Origin: Ulota crispa
Taxonomy: Eukaryota > Streptophyta > Bryopsida > Orthotrichales > Orthotrichaceae
NCBI GenBank assembly: GCA_963920765.1
Contig: OY987247.1
Location: 6,668,471-6,732,470 of the forward strand
Length of the DNA: 64,000 bases
Direction: 5' to 3'
Part shown: in pieces, positions 34,358 to 46,599 of the stretch
Numbering within the stretch: position 1 is the stretch's first letter
How the letters are laid out: every line of letters begins with the position of its first letter
Notes under the pieces: model-generated
What the model saw: the letters and a program-made list of their open reading frames with translations, nothing else
What the model was told of the DNA's origin: nothing
Database searches by the model: none
Made by a program: the position numbers and the translations under genes

Positions 34358-34922
34358 CCTAAAGCTTCGCCCCATGCCATGCCATGCCATGCCCATTTCA
34401 CAAAGGCTTGCAAAAATCCTTGGTACATCTCGCATGCAAAAACTACTGCAAACTTCAGGTTGGGAAATAAACTATCCATCCCGTTCTGGGCTCTCCTCTT
34501 TGACCACCAGTTTCAACCCCCTGAGTGAAAAAAGAAGTATATGAAGTTTTATGCATGTGATGTAAAAGCTACCGTAACTGTAAAGAGATGAAAACCAATA
34601 TGTGGTTTTGGAGAACAGGCCCTCCTTAACTGAGGTTCTGATAGGCAGGAACCTCTTTGGTAGACTGAAAAAAAGGGACCTCTCAAAACTGGCCTTTTAA
34701 AGTACTACTGGACACGGTTTTAGGTCATTTTTTTATTGATGTCAGAGTCCCTGTTTGTATGAAACATTTTATGTATTTGTAGTGAATGGTTTTTTTTGGA
34801 ACTCTTACAGTTTGACTGCTAAATTGCGTTAAGATTTCATAGTCACTTGGCAAATTTTTCTTCTGATTTGAAGAGTCTTCTTCAGAGTACCCATCTTGGC
34901 TGGAGGATTGTGTGCCTTTTAA

Positions 34923-35148
34923 CCCCCGAGCTACTATAATACATAGTATGTACGGTGCTGTACAACTGGCATTTGCTACCAACAAAAAGTTTTAATTTGG
35001 GATCTTGACTACCTCACTAGAACAACATTGATCTATGTTCTAACTTCTTTGTTGATCTCAAATGTAATAAAGGTGTGGATGCACTCCAAATACAAGAAAA
35101 ATATTCCGTATTGTAATGGTCGCAAAAGGTTGCTCAGTCGTTCAAGGG
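34923..35148 (+). mobile_element. TTAA-type miniature element, subfamily A
   Basis: Starts CCCCCGAGCTACTATAATAC and ends GTCGTTCAAGGG before TTAA. Nearly the same interior as 29249-29480. Abuts the next element across one TTAA (35149-35152). Confidence 0.82.
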
Positions 35149-35152
35149 TTAA

Positions 35153-35378
35153 CCCTTAAACGTCCATAGGGCATAGTATATATGCTAATGTATAATTGTC
35201 ATTTGCTACCAATAAGAAATTTTAATTTGGGATCTCAAGTAGCTCACTAGAACCGCATTAATCTATTCTCCAACTTCTTTGTTGATCTCAAATGTAGTAG
35301 AGGTGTGGATCCATTCCAAATACAAGAAAAATACCTCATATTGTACTAGTCACAACGGCACGCTGGGACGTTTAGGGG
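35153..35378 (+). mobile_element. TTAA-type miniature element, subfamily A
   Basis: Starts CCCTTAAACGTCCATAGG and ends GGGACGTTTAGGGG, an inverted repeat. Shares its left TTAA with the preceding element. Confidence 0.84.
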
Positions 35379-35409
35379 TTAGAAGAGTTTCTATCTTTAA
35401 ATTGTTTAA

Positions 35410-36045
35410 CCCCTAAATGCCTAAGGCCTTTTTTGGGTTTTTAGGAATTTGCTTCAAATTGAACAAAATGGCAACATTTTAATAAGCTGTATCAAGTTCT
35501 TTTGAACTGTAATGATACAAATTCAAACTAGATATGTTAGAGGTCATTCAAGAAAAGAAAACACAATAATATCAGTAATAGATTGAAAGATTATAATGTT
35601 TGATCATAAGGGTGTTAAAACTACAAAAATGACTTGAAGCCTTTGAATCCTCTTTTCACATGTTGGATCTAAAAAAATGACCATCAAAAATATACTATGT
35701 ATAAGGTTAAAGGAAATAACATACATAACCCCAATCAATTTATAGCTTTTCAAAACCTCTTCTACAAATTTTTCAAATGAATTTTTTGTGTAAAGTTTTT
35801 TCCAAGATCTAGTGTATTTGAGGCTCATTTCCAAGAGCTTTCAACATTAGAGAAATTCAAGACCCTTGCACAAAAGCTTGAATAAAAAACTTATAATTGA
35901 TTATTTTCAAAATCAGATTGTTGATCCTAAAACCAAACTTCACAAAGAATATATCCAAAATGTAAACTATTAAAAATAGTAACTTAGTTAAGTTTATTGA
36001 ACTTCATTGCAGACACCAAAATTTGGTGCTGAAGGCATGTAGGGG
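35410..36045. mobile_element. TTAA-type element, subfamily D, copy 1
   Basis: Starts CCCCTAAATGCCTAAGGCC and ends GAAGGCATGTAGGGG, with TTAA on both sides. Length is 636 bp. A close relative is at 58508-59141. No coding frame. Confidence 0.85.
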
Positions 36046-36611
36046 TTAAAGCCACTTTGTTCAAAACTCCCATATTTATCTCTCAACCACTCCTTGTTGG
36101 AAGGGACAAAACATGCCGTTCTTTGAAATATGCCGTCTTTTGTATTTTTTTGGTATTCAATGTGGTGAGGGATAAAAGATGCTACTACAGCAAGGTTAAG
36201 TTTAGCACACTCCATGTTAGTTTCCACAACTATAGTACAAAATCTTAAAGTAGGGGAAATTTCCATGGTTTGAATAGTCTGTCAAATGGATACACCTTCT
36301 CCTACCCAATTCATCAAGCCTACATTAGTATAAGTAAATCACAGTACATGGATTCATTCAATTATCTCATCTACAGAATCTTTGTTTGTCTAACTAGTTT
36401 ATTTTGTACCAAGTTATTTTATCAATGTGTATGACACCAACTTCCAATTAGCATTAAAGGTTTCCACAAAATTACCACCATTGCAAAAAGAGCTCATCAA
36501 TGTGATGAAATCTATTGAAAACTAACTTTTATTTCTTCAAATTTTATTGCTACTCTAATGTTGTATCCTATTAGGATAATTGTTGCACATGAAAAGTATA
36601 GTACCCCTTGT
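36046..36611. other. Downstream region of the pectate lyase gene
   Basis: No gene recognised. It probably contains the 3' UTR and terminator of the minus-strand pectate lyase gene. Confidence 0.4.
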
Positions 36612-39600
36612 TTATATTGACGTACATTGATGTAGTCGCCAACCAAAAATAGCTCCAACACAAGAAGGAATGACCTTGTTGAGGTTCATAGGCGGGATAA
36701 TTGCAGGATACATCTTGTCACTCTTGTAAATGGAGCCTTGCTCTTCTACATCTTGAATGTTTTTTGGGTGTAGAAACTCATGCAAAGTGCTGCCGTTAAG
36801 GAGGACATCCTTAGAGCTTCGGATGTAAATACTGTGGTCATAACTTGCCCCAATTCCATTGAACCATGGTGTGACTTCCATCCGACGGTTTGCAATAAAG
36901 GCGTTACTCTCTGAGTATACTTTTCCGCTAACACGTGCTCCCAAGGCATAGTAACCCCAATTTGAATATAAGTTGTTCAAGACATGGCATTTCCCCCACC
37001 TGCTCAATGTTCAATACATTTGCCTCCATTTAGCAAAGAAATTTTATTGCTAAGGAATTTGCACAAGTCAAAATGTCTAATTGGTTTGCTTTGTTAAGAG
37101 CTAAGAAAACTAAATCATCCACTAAATCTAATTGATTTGCCTCAAAAATAATAATTGAAGGTGAAGGTTTCTTACTACACTAGATTGCTTTTTGGAAATT
37201 GGTATAATTTTTGTCATGATTCATGGGGAGGTTTTTAGTATTAATTGCATAAGTGCCTCTTTATGAGAGGTGGAGTGTTTTGATTTTACAAAGATGATTG
37301 TTTGAATTATAGTACGCTGCAATACATATTTTTTACTTTTTACATAGGCTTCTCATTAACAAATTATGGGTATTTTTGAAAACCAATAAAATGTGCACTG
37401 ACTACAATAATTGTGCAATTTCACTTGTTGACTTTCAAAATTTTATAACACAAGATAATATATACACACACATTTGATTACAAGTTTCAAAACAAATATG
37501 CATGGAACTTAAAGCGATTGATTCATTTGAGATAATTCACCCTATCAAAGAAAAGCCTCCTCCGCATGATCATTGTGACCATACAAAGACCTTCCTTCAA
37601 ATAAGGGGAGGACTTTTTCTTCATGAAATTTTGTAATAGGGTGTTTACATTAAGTCCTATGTTTCAAGTCTACAAGTCCCATTTGATAGTTAGGTTTCAG
37701 GTTTCTTAAGTTGTAACAAGAAAAAAGAGAACTTTATACCATTTTCTTTTTATTGGAACTTGGCTCTCCAACTGAGTTTTATTTTTTACTAAACCCAGCT
37801 CGTGGAGCAAATTTTCACTTCATTTTGTATCCCAAGCGTGAAGTTTCAATGAGTTTTCAAATTTTGATTCGTTAAGAGATTTTAAAACTGGGGCGCATAG
37901 TTTTGCACTATGTCCCTAAGTTCCAAGTTTGGGTTCAGAAATGAACGTCTATTAAGCAACAATTTTGAGAAGTTCGGTACAAATATTCTTAGCATCGTAG
38001 GGGCGGTTCACTCTATATCCCATCATCTTATGTCTCACGTCCCACTTAACCCCTAAAGGACCAAAGTCCCCTCGGGGACTTTCAGGATTTTGGGCATGTA
38101 CTTATGGTTAAATTACTTTGTGTCATTTTTTGAAATTTTTATGGAAAATGGAAAATTCAAAGATTTGTGTGGGCATCTAATTTTTACCTCATTCTAACAT
38201 TTATTGAAGAAGTTAAAAATGAATTTATGAGAATTTTAGTTTGGCAGGCAGCCCAAAAACTTTTTTAAAAATTGCATTTTTTTTAAATAAAAATTTGAGG
38301 TTAGTTCTTTAAACTTACATATATGTGGGAAGCTTTGAATCATTCAATTCTAATTAATGAGATGAAGGTTATGAGAAGTTTTAGTTTGTGGGTAGGTGTG
38401 GAGAATCTCAAAACAATGCCTACATGCAAACTAAAACTTCTCATAACCTTCATCTCATCAATTAGAATTGAATGATTTAAAGCTTCCCACATATACGTAA
38501 GTCTAAAGAACTAGCCTCAAATTTTTATTTTAAAAAAATGCAATTTTTAAAGAAGTTTTTGGGTTGCCTGCCAAACTAAAATTCTCATAAATTCATTTTT
38601 AACTTCTTCAATAAATGTCGGAATGAGGAAAAAATTAGATGACCACACAAATCTTTGAATTCCCCATCTCCCATAAAAGTTTCAAAGAATCACGCAAAGT
38701 AGTTTAGCCATAGGTACGTGCCCAAAATCCCATTTGTCCCCAAAAAGGGGGCTTGGTCCTTTAGCGGTTAAATCCAAAAATTGGTGTAGATCCAAAAGCT
38801 GGGACTTGGCGCTTCACACCGCGTCCAAGTCTCATGTCCCTGTTCATTGCAATTTGCTTACATAGCAACACATTTTGGAAGTTTTGGCACTAAAGAAGGT
38901 GGAACTTCACTTAAGGTTTGGGGTGACCGTTTTGATAATTCCAAATTTCAACCTAAGTTTTGCCAATGTTTTTGCATAAAACATTCATGACTTTCTTTAG
39001 TACTCCTTTTTGCCCTGAATAACCCAATGATGTTAGAATCTAGTGTAGAAGAAGGACTTTCAAAGTGGGACATAGGATGTGGGATGTAGAATGAATTGCT
39101 CTTCAATTTCAATGAAAGCTTGATATTTATGTTTTTCTTTTTAATCATATGAGTATGTCTTACACACGCTTTGAACCATTTCTCTTAGTTTATGTTGAAT
39201 TTTTAAAGTGACTTTTCACCCTCTCTTTCCTTTTCAAATTTCAAAATTTTGGATGACAAACTAGGATCCAATGCTCAAAACCTAAAGCTTTGTAATAAAA
39301 CAAATTGAGATTTTGGTGTTAATAGTGAATTTTGAGTATCACATCCACACTTTATATCATAGGTAGGGGAAGGGGACAGCATTATTTTGTGGGCTTAAAA
39401 CGCTGAGCAATGAGTAGTGATTGAGCATATGAGTGAGTACCAATTCTAAGCTCAAAATCAATGGAAAAAATGAAAAAATATGACAAGTTTTTCAAGTTTT
39501 TCAAGAAATAAATGTTAGAAATGCACAATTAGAGGACCCTATGGACACATTTATAGGTGAAATTTAATATTTTGAACATGTTATTCATTAATTTAGACAA

Positions 39601-42600
39601 ACGATGGGTACCATTTTATACCTCATCTTAATCCAAAAAAGCCACCTTTATTTAAATTCAAGAGGTCACCTTAAACCTAGTTAATGAAATTCTATCCAAA
39701 ATTTTAGAAGTTAATGAACTTTCTGTCCAAAAAGAGAGTATTTTTGGAAGATATGTATCTCATTTCATTCGAAAACAGTTAATAGATTCCAATTTAGTGA
39801 GTATGGCGTTCTTTGGAAAAAAAAAGCCAGGAGTCCCACTTTGTACTCTTTTTCTCAAATTAACAAATAATGCGTTTTTGACACATTAAAAAATCTAGGG
39901 GGGGCATGGACCTGCAATGGGGCATTCGTTGCATGGAGTCTTTGAACCAGTTTCTATAGACAGAGACGCGCATGTCCATGTCTTCCTTGTCAAAGTCCGA
40001 AGCGCCCAAGAGCATGTTGAAGTTGTAGTTGGACAAATGGGAGTTGGAAATGGTGACGTCCGTGGAGCCTTGCAGCACAGATGCCAAGCCCAGCTTGGCA
40101 TCCGAGGAGGTCAGGTGATCCAACCAAATCCTACTTGACCCTGCAAATATGTGCACCGTGTCACTCTCCCCCACCGAGCTTATCTGAAAATTGTGCAGAA
40201 TGACATTGGAAACTCCGCACAACACCACGCTTTTCCCTGGCCACGTACATGCCCATTCAACAACATTCAACTCATTCATGAAATCATTACATCACATCAT
40301 AGTGGCAAAAGTAGGAACACGCATAAGCAGTAGTGTCCCACTGTCCCCGTAACCATCACCTCTAAAATCTTGAAAAATCTGTAGAAGTAAATAGATGTAA
40401 TTAGATGGATGTACAACATGTGAACATGAAATCTTAGTGTTGATTATGGGTACAATGGCATTTTGCTCTTAAAAAATTCACAACTTATTCTCATAGTATC
40501 CCAATCAAACATTCAAAAGTGCAAACTCACTATTTTAATATTGCTAACAAGATCCTATAATTTGCTAGATGTTTACTTATAGTCATCGACATGTTCAAAA
40601 CCCTTAAACTAAAAATTATGGGTGTTCTTACTTCTTACTTCATATGAAAAGGAATGACAATAATTTTTTTGATGATTTTTTGAATATAGTCTTGAGGTGA
40701 AACAAATCATTTTATTCAAATCAAAAAAATCAGCATTAAATTCTCACGTCTCATGTTTAAAACACAGCTTGGGGTGTGGCATTAGCAATTTTGGGTGTGG
40801 TTTTAGCAATTCCCTAACATTTGAGGCATGAAAGAACACAAACATGAAAAAGGCACTATGGCAAACAAACCTGTAAAGGTGACGTTGAAGCCTCGGCCAT
40901 CAATAGTGGTGCCGCTCTTGACCCAGAGCAAGTCCGTGAGGGCAATCACATGGTTGCCGGAGAAGGTAATCCAAATGCCTCCAGTGGCTTGACCCCCTTG
41001 GTGAACCCCATAGCGCAGGGACCCAACGGATGGCTTCCGATGGTTGTCCTCGTTGTTTGTCACCACATAGGATTTCCCCTTCAACCCCCCTGTTACCCCA
41101 TCTGCGTACCCAAATGCGCACAGTGGCAATCGCCGCCCTTGCCCACATGCTGTAAATTGGCATGTGGTTGGATTCACTGTATGGCATCCTTGAAAATCTT
41201 CATCCTCTTCAGCTGCACAGTAATTTACTTACTTTTAGTTTTAAACTACTCCAAAAGGTGCCTTTAGGTTGCCCCGTTCTAACTTCTTGGCATTTCATAC
41301 TATTTAAATATTCCTCAAGACTACAATAACTTACATCAATAATTATTGTAATAAACAATAGAGGAAGCAAAACAAGTACAAGATGGGAGTAGCACAAGCA
41401 TTAAAGCTTATTGAATTGCATATTTGTTATAATGAGAGTATTCCAATGAAATGAGAGGTAAAATACCTGAAATTCAAAAATATATGTCAATTCTACGAGA
41501 GGTTTTAGGTCAATTCAGCTCAAATTGAGCTAAAATCTCTCATTTTAATGGAAATCAATGATTTTGGATGGAAATTGCTGATTTTGGTCAAAATCTAATA
41601 AATTTATTTTGAGAAGTCCCCATTCTCTCCTTATAACAAATATGATGTTATTGTATCATAAAGAGAATTGCACACCCCTCCAAGATAGGACAGTTGGATA
41701 ACACATGAATCCCATTGGAGTTGTAAATTTCAAGCTAAATATTAAACATACTACTCATCACTTAAAATTTTTGAAACTTTTTTTTACATTTGTCATAAAG
41801 CCGTTTCTTCGAGTACTAAATGGTCCTTGTATGAATACAGACAACATTTTTGGTAATGGCATGAAATTTACGTACATGGGGTCACAACTTTGACGGTGTT
41901 ATTGACGTCCGACTTGCTGTTGGCCAAGTTGCTTGTCTTGTTGAGTTGGTCATCCTTTTCTGCAGCCACAAGCTCGCAATCTGAGGACAGTTGTGTTAAC
42001 ATTTGGTAGATTGTCCCAAGAGCCTTTCTGCTTTTGTTGTATACGGACTCTGGCAAGGAATCCTGTAAGTTTTAACCACATACCGGGTAAACATCAGATA
42101 ATAAGGTAGGAGGCTCTCAAAGTGACACTCTAAGGGCTGATAAGGGCTGACAGGAAGATTTTTGTCTGATTTTCAGTCAAAGAAAAATGGATGCCAAATG
42201 TAATACAGGTTTTTTCATATTTTTTGAAGCATTATTGAACTATTGATGAATTTCAAAGTTTTTTGTAGTAGGCATCTATTTGTGGTTTTAGGTCTCCCAT
42301 AAAACCATTTCCCATATATCTTTTACTAAATTTGGTCATGATCACCCTAACATTAAAATCTTTATAGGAGAAATTTTGAAACTTTTTGGAATTGTTTGTT
42401 TGAAAGAAAGATGTGCATATGGATGTCTCCTACTTATCCATGCAATCAAATCTCTAAAATTCAGCACCAACTTCTTTTGATCAACTTTCTTGTTAAACCA
42501 TGATTTTGATACAAAACAATTTACCAAAAATAGGATTTTGGTTTTTAGAAATTGAAATTTGGTATGCTTGTTTGGAATTGCATGAGGATATAAAACCATC

Positions 42601-45600
42601 AATATGAGAATGAAATGTCAATTAGGTTTTGTATTTTGCAAACTTCTTTGAATACCACAAGAGGGGGCAACAATGTTTATATGAGGCCACTATACATGAG
42701 TCCTTAACCCATAAAGGACCAAGCCCTTTTCTTTGTGAAAATCACTGAATAGTGCCACTTTGGGGGGATGAATAGAAATGTACGAAATAAAGTTTTTTGA
42801 AAATCCAATTGTAGGATCTTGTTCTAGACTATGGGAGGTACTTGTACACAAAAAATCAATTCATTCTAGTAGTAGAGAAGTGAGATATTGACATTTGAAG
42901 TGATTTTTTTTTTTTTTTTCACTACTGCCCAAAAATTTCAAAAGCCTTTGATTGCCCCTAAATCAAAAAATTGCTCTATGCAAAGTTGGGATTTATTTTT
43001 TCCATGTAGAAGACCAAGTTAGGTATGTGTTGAAGAATTTTCAAGTGCATTGGAGGTGTGAATCATATTTTGTGAAATCTTGCAGAGTTGTAACCCCATG
43101 AATTTTGCAAATACACTAGGCAAAATTGGAGGATTTATATAAAAATTCAGAAATTTGATTTACTTTGATCCAAATGGTGAAAACCAAGGAATCTTAGTCT
43201 ACTACAACTTGCAAAAAAAAATGTAAAAAAAATATACAAAAAGAGCTCAAAAAAGTAAAGCAACAAGTTTTACAAGGGAAAAGGAATGGAGGTTTGGGAG
43301 TCCCATACCTACCTGCAAACAAAAACTTCTCATAACTTTCATCTCATCTATCAAAATTGAATGATTCAAAGCTTCCCACATATGTAAAAATCTAAAGAAC
43401 CAATTTCAGAATGAAATTTTAAAAAAATGCAATTTTTTTTGGCTACCCGATTCTCCCTAGTTTTTGAGTTATTCATGCATAACTTCTTCAATAAATGTCG
43501 GAATGAAGAAAATATTAGATGCTCACAGAGATCTTTGAATTACCCATCTTCAATAAAAGTTTCAAAAGATCACACAAAGTAGTTTAGCTATAGGTACATG
43601 CCTAAAACCCCAAATGTCCCCCAAAGGGATAATGGTCCTTTAGGGGTTAAACCTCACGCTAATTAGTACCACCTTAATTCTTGATTTGACATGTAGACAA
43701 CTTAAAAGGGGTTTTTTCCTTTGCCCCCTTTCAAAAGCCTATTTTGTAATGGTGGTTTCTTGTCTTTTTAACAGATTTTCAAGCAAGCAAGCTTTAACCC
43801 CTAAAGGACCACTTGTCCCTACGGGGGACAAATGGGATTTTGGGCATGTACTTATGGCTAAACTACTTTGTGTCATTTTTTGAAATTTTTACAAAAGATG
43901 GAGAATTCTAATATCTGTGTCATCATCTAATTTTTTCCTCATTTTGACATTTGTTGAAGAAGTTAAAAATGAATTTATGAGAATTTTTTTTGGTGGGCAG
44001 CCCAAAAACTTCTTTAAAAATTGCATTTTTTTAAACTAAAAATTTGAGGTTAGTTCTTTAGACTTACATATATGTGGGAAGCTTTGAATCACTCAATTCT
44101 AATTGGTGAGATGAAAGTTATGAGAAGTTTTAGTTTGCATGTAGGTGTGGTTTTGAGATTTTTCACACTTATAAGCAAACTAAAACTTCTCATAACCTTC
44201 ATCTCATTAATTAGAATTGAATGATTCAAAACTTCCCACATATATGTAAGTCTAAAGAACTAACCTCAAATTTACATTTAAAAAAAATACAGTTTTTGAA
44301 AAAGTTTTTGGGCTCCCCCTGAACAAAAATTCTCATAAATTCATTTTAACTTCTTCAATGAATGTCAAAATGAAGAAAATGTTAGATGCTGACACAGATC
44401 TTTGAATCCTCCATCTTCCCTAAAAGTTTCAAAAATTTACACAAAGTAGTTTAGCCATAAGTACATGCCCAAAATCCCATTTGTTCCTTGTAGGGACAAG
44501 TGGTCCTTAGGGTTAACAAAGTTTCCCACACTTCTCAATATTCACAAAAAAAACTTTTTTTCTTTTTTCATGACAAAACCAAAATTTGCTCGAGAAAGTT
44601 GGTTTTGCGTGAGAAAAATTAGTTTTCTCTTTTCACATGTGCAATAATGGAAGCTTGATACATTTTGCAGTTAATTTTTGTTTCCCTCTGGCCCTTTTTG
44701 TGTGTGAAAATATTTGACTTCCCATAGTGGTTTCAAGGCTGGTTCCTTATTCTTTTTTCTTATTTACTTATGCAAAAAAATCCATGCTTGCACTTTTTTA
44801 CACTTTGTTAATCCCTGAACGGCATGAAAGCCTTTTGCGGCTGTATGTACTGCCGTATTTGAGCTGTTTTGAGGGCTTTTCAAAAAAAATAGTGCACCCC
44901 TCATCATACAATTCTTTAATATGTATGGTTGTAACACTTAATATCTAATTGATTCAAACTTCTAAATACTGGTTGCGATCGTATTTGGTACTGTATCTCC
45001 AAAGTCCATGTGACGTTCAGGGGTTAAATGCATATAGCTATTTTGGTTTTCTCATGATAAAAACATATGTAAACATTGCTTAAACAAAATCCTTTGTATC
45101 ATCAATTGCCCTTATACCTGTGAACGTATCTATGAAAAAGTGCGGAGTGGTGTTACATTGTGTAATTGTAACCTAGGAAACTAGTGAGTTGTGTCACAGT
45201 GTGTAACGCCACTTGTAGCATTAGAAAAGGAACATGTCAAGATCTTGTTCAAGCAACATTTACGTAGGGTAAGGGCCTCACATAAGCGCATTCTCACGTT
45301 TGCGCCACTAATTACTCAAGCTCCACCCTTGTTCCCAATGCCTTAACACCGGTAAATAAACGGGTCCACAATGACTAAACCATGATTGTACATACATTTT
45401 ACAGTCATTTTGTAGTCATTGTTTAGTCATTGCAGTCATTGTCACTTAGTCATTGTGGACCCGTTTTTTACCTGTGTAAACGTGAGAATGCACTCAAGTG
45501 AGGCCCTTACCCTACACATATTTTCCTCCTTAAAGTTTTTAATTATGCTTTTTCAAAAGGGTTGAAACTCCCCAATGGAATGCAAGTTTCTCCTTTCTAG

Positions 45601-45851
45601 CAAATTTTTGCCTAATTCTTACCTCAAATTTGCCATGGCAACCAATACACAAAAAATGTGTGAGAAAAAGTGGATGAAATTGCCACATTCCTCCTAAAAT
45701 CAAACACCATGTTTGCCATATTTTGGATGGAAGTAGCTTATATTAGTAACCTTATTGAATGAATGTGCACAAATCATTCATTCATTTCAATTTTAGACAA
45801 TTTTTCCTTACCTGCATGCATTCTAGGGTGCAAGTCTGTCTACCTTGAGAG

Positions 45852-45885
<34 letters not shown>

Positions 45886-46568
45886 GATGAAATGGAATTA
45901 GGGTTTCATATTTTGGGGATTGGGGCAAAATTGCAATAATTTTTTTCACTAGCACCAAGCCTATAAGAAAAAAAACATGATTATTTGGATGAAATTGCCA
46001 AAAAACTTCAAAATTTAAAAAAAACTTCAATGAAATTGCCACATGGATGAAAACCAGATTTTAGACATATATTATGTGCTAATGTGATATTTTCTATCCA
46101 ATATGATAAATGTTGAAATATGGAGCACCACTATAACATTTTAAATTGCCACTTTGACACTTCCTAAAAAATGAAAAAATAAACACCGGATGGAATGGAA
46201 TGACTTACAGCACGGACGGAGAGGTACGTAGAGCAAGCAGAGACAGCTTTGGCAGCACTCCGAAAGAACGCGGCCGACTCTTCCAGAGGCATGCTTGGCA
46301 GCTGCCACGTCACCCACGTCAGCGTCTCGTTCACGTTTTCCCGCTGCCGCGCACAGTCCTCCGCCACCACCGCTCCGTCTGCCGCCAAATCATTCAAATG
46401 CTTTGTGATGTTGCTCAAAGCTCGCCGAGTCTGGGCAAACTCCGTCCCCGCTCCTCCGGCCTTGACGCCGTCCCCCTCGCCTGCTGCTGGTTCAGGATCC
46501 ATCGACGCTGCACAAAAGCTCTTCAGGAGTAGTACCAGCACTGCCATCAACAGATTCCACCTCGCCAT
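36612..46568 (-). CDS. Pectate-lyase-family protein with long helical N-terminus
   Basis: Secreted polysaccharide lyase family 1 type protein. Exons (minus): 46568-46209, 42062-41876, 41212-40871, 40236-39912 and 36999-36612. All junctions are GT-AG and in phase, giving 533 codons plus stop. A signal peptide (MARWNLLMAVLVLLLKSFC) is followed by about 170 residues of Cys-containing helical sequence resembling a pectin-methylesterase-inhibitor type bundle (tentative). The lyase domain has FGYADGVTGG, SYVVTNNEDN, LRYGVHQGG, GTTIDGRGFNVTFTG, HIFAGSSRIWLDH, MLLGASD, QRMPHCR and WGYYALGARV. The WxDH Asp and the RMP arginine are kept. The usual DGLxD calcium-binding pair reads LGLAS, so calcium-dependent activity is doubtful. 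A donor-like GTACGT near the end leaves the last residues uncertain. The introns hold many transposons. Confidence 0.87.
38050..38767. mobile_element. TTAA-type long foldback, subfamily E, copy 1
   Basis: A 718-bp near-perfect hairpin flanked by TTAA. It starts CCCCTAAAGGACCAAAGTCC and ends in GGTCCTTTAGCGG. Arms of about 340 bp meet at a loop of about 40 bases near 38400. Lies in the last intron of the pectate lyase gene. No coding frame. Confidence 0.88.
38768..39840. other. Pectate lyase intron DNA, no further structure assigned
   Basis: AT-rich intron sequence. A fragment AATTTAGTGAGTATGGCGTT near 39790 matches the inverted repeat at 8888-9010. Confidence 0.4.
40326..40640. mobile_element. 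GGTAG/CACCCATAA-related element fragment (reverse)
   Basis: Shares CATGTGAACATGAAATCTTA, GATCCTATAATTTGCTAGATG and TTCAAAACCCTTAAAC with 59381-59692 in the opposite orientation. Located in a pectate lyase intron. Confidence 0.6.
40660..40815. mobile_element. Partial copy of the GGGAATTGTTAAAGCC element
   Basis: Ends TTTTGGGTGTGGTTTTAGCAATTCCC-like (core GGGTGTGG...AGCAATTCCC). Upstream it shares TTAAATTCTCACGT with the reverse of 10161-10290. Confidence 0.65.
42708..43646. mobile_element. TTAA-type element, subfamily B, copy 2
   Basis: Starts CCCATAAAGGACCAAGCCC and ends ATGGTCCTTTAGGGG, with TTAA on both sides. 939 bp, homologous throughout to 25724-26665. In pectate lyase intron 1. Confidence 0.86.
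43798..44512. mobile_element. TTAA-type long foldback, subfamily E, copy 2
   Basis: 715 bp. Starts CCCCTAAAGGACCACTTGTC, ends AAGTGGTCCTTAGGG, TTAA on both sides. Arms of about 335 bp pair around a loop near 44150. Close relative of 38050-38767 and in the same transcription unit and orientation. Confidence 0.88.
44812..45023. mobile_element. TTAA-type miniature element, subfamily F, copy 1
   Basis: Starts TCCCTGAACGGCATGAAAG and ends TGACGTTCAGGGG, TTAA on both sides. The interior (AGTGCACCCCTCATCATAC, GGTTGTAACACTTAAT) matches the reverse of 50661-50884. Confidence 0.8.
45264..45515. mobile_element. Inverted-repeat element with GTAGGGTAAGGGCC ends
   Basis: Left end GTAGGGTAAGGGCCTCAC and right end GTGAGGCCCTTACCCTAC are exact reverse complements, with further pairing (GCATTCTCACGTTT). 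The centre has several TTTAGTCATTG-like units. Target duplication not clear. In pectate lyase intron 1. Confidence 0.78.
45590..45880. repeat. Dispersed repeat followed by a poly-A run
   Basis: Matches the split repeat around 16160-16835. Ends in an A-run of about 30 bases at 45851-45881. Confidence 0.6.
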
Positions 46569-46599
46569 TGCAGCTGCATCACATACAAAAAAATCATGT

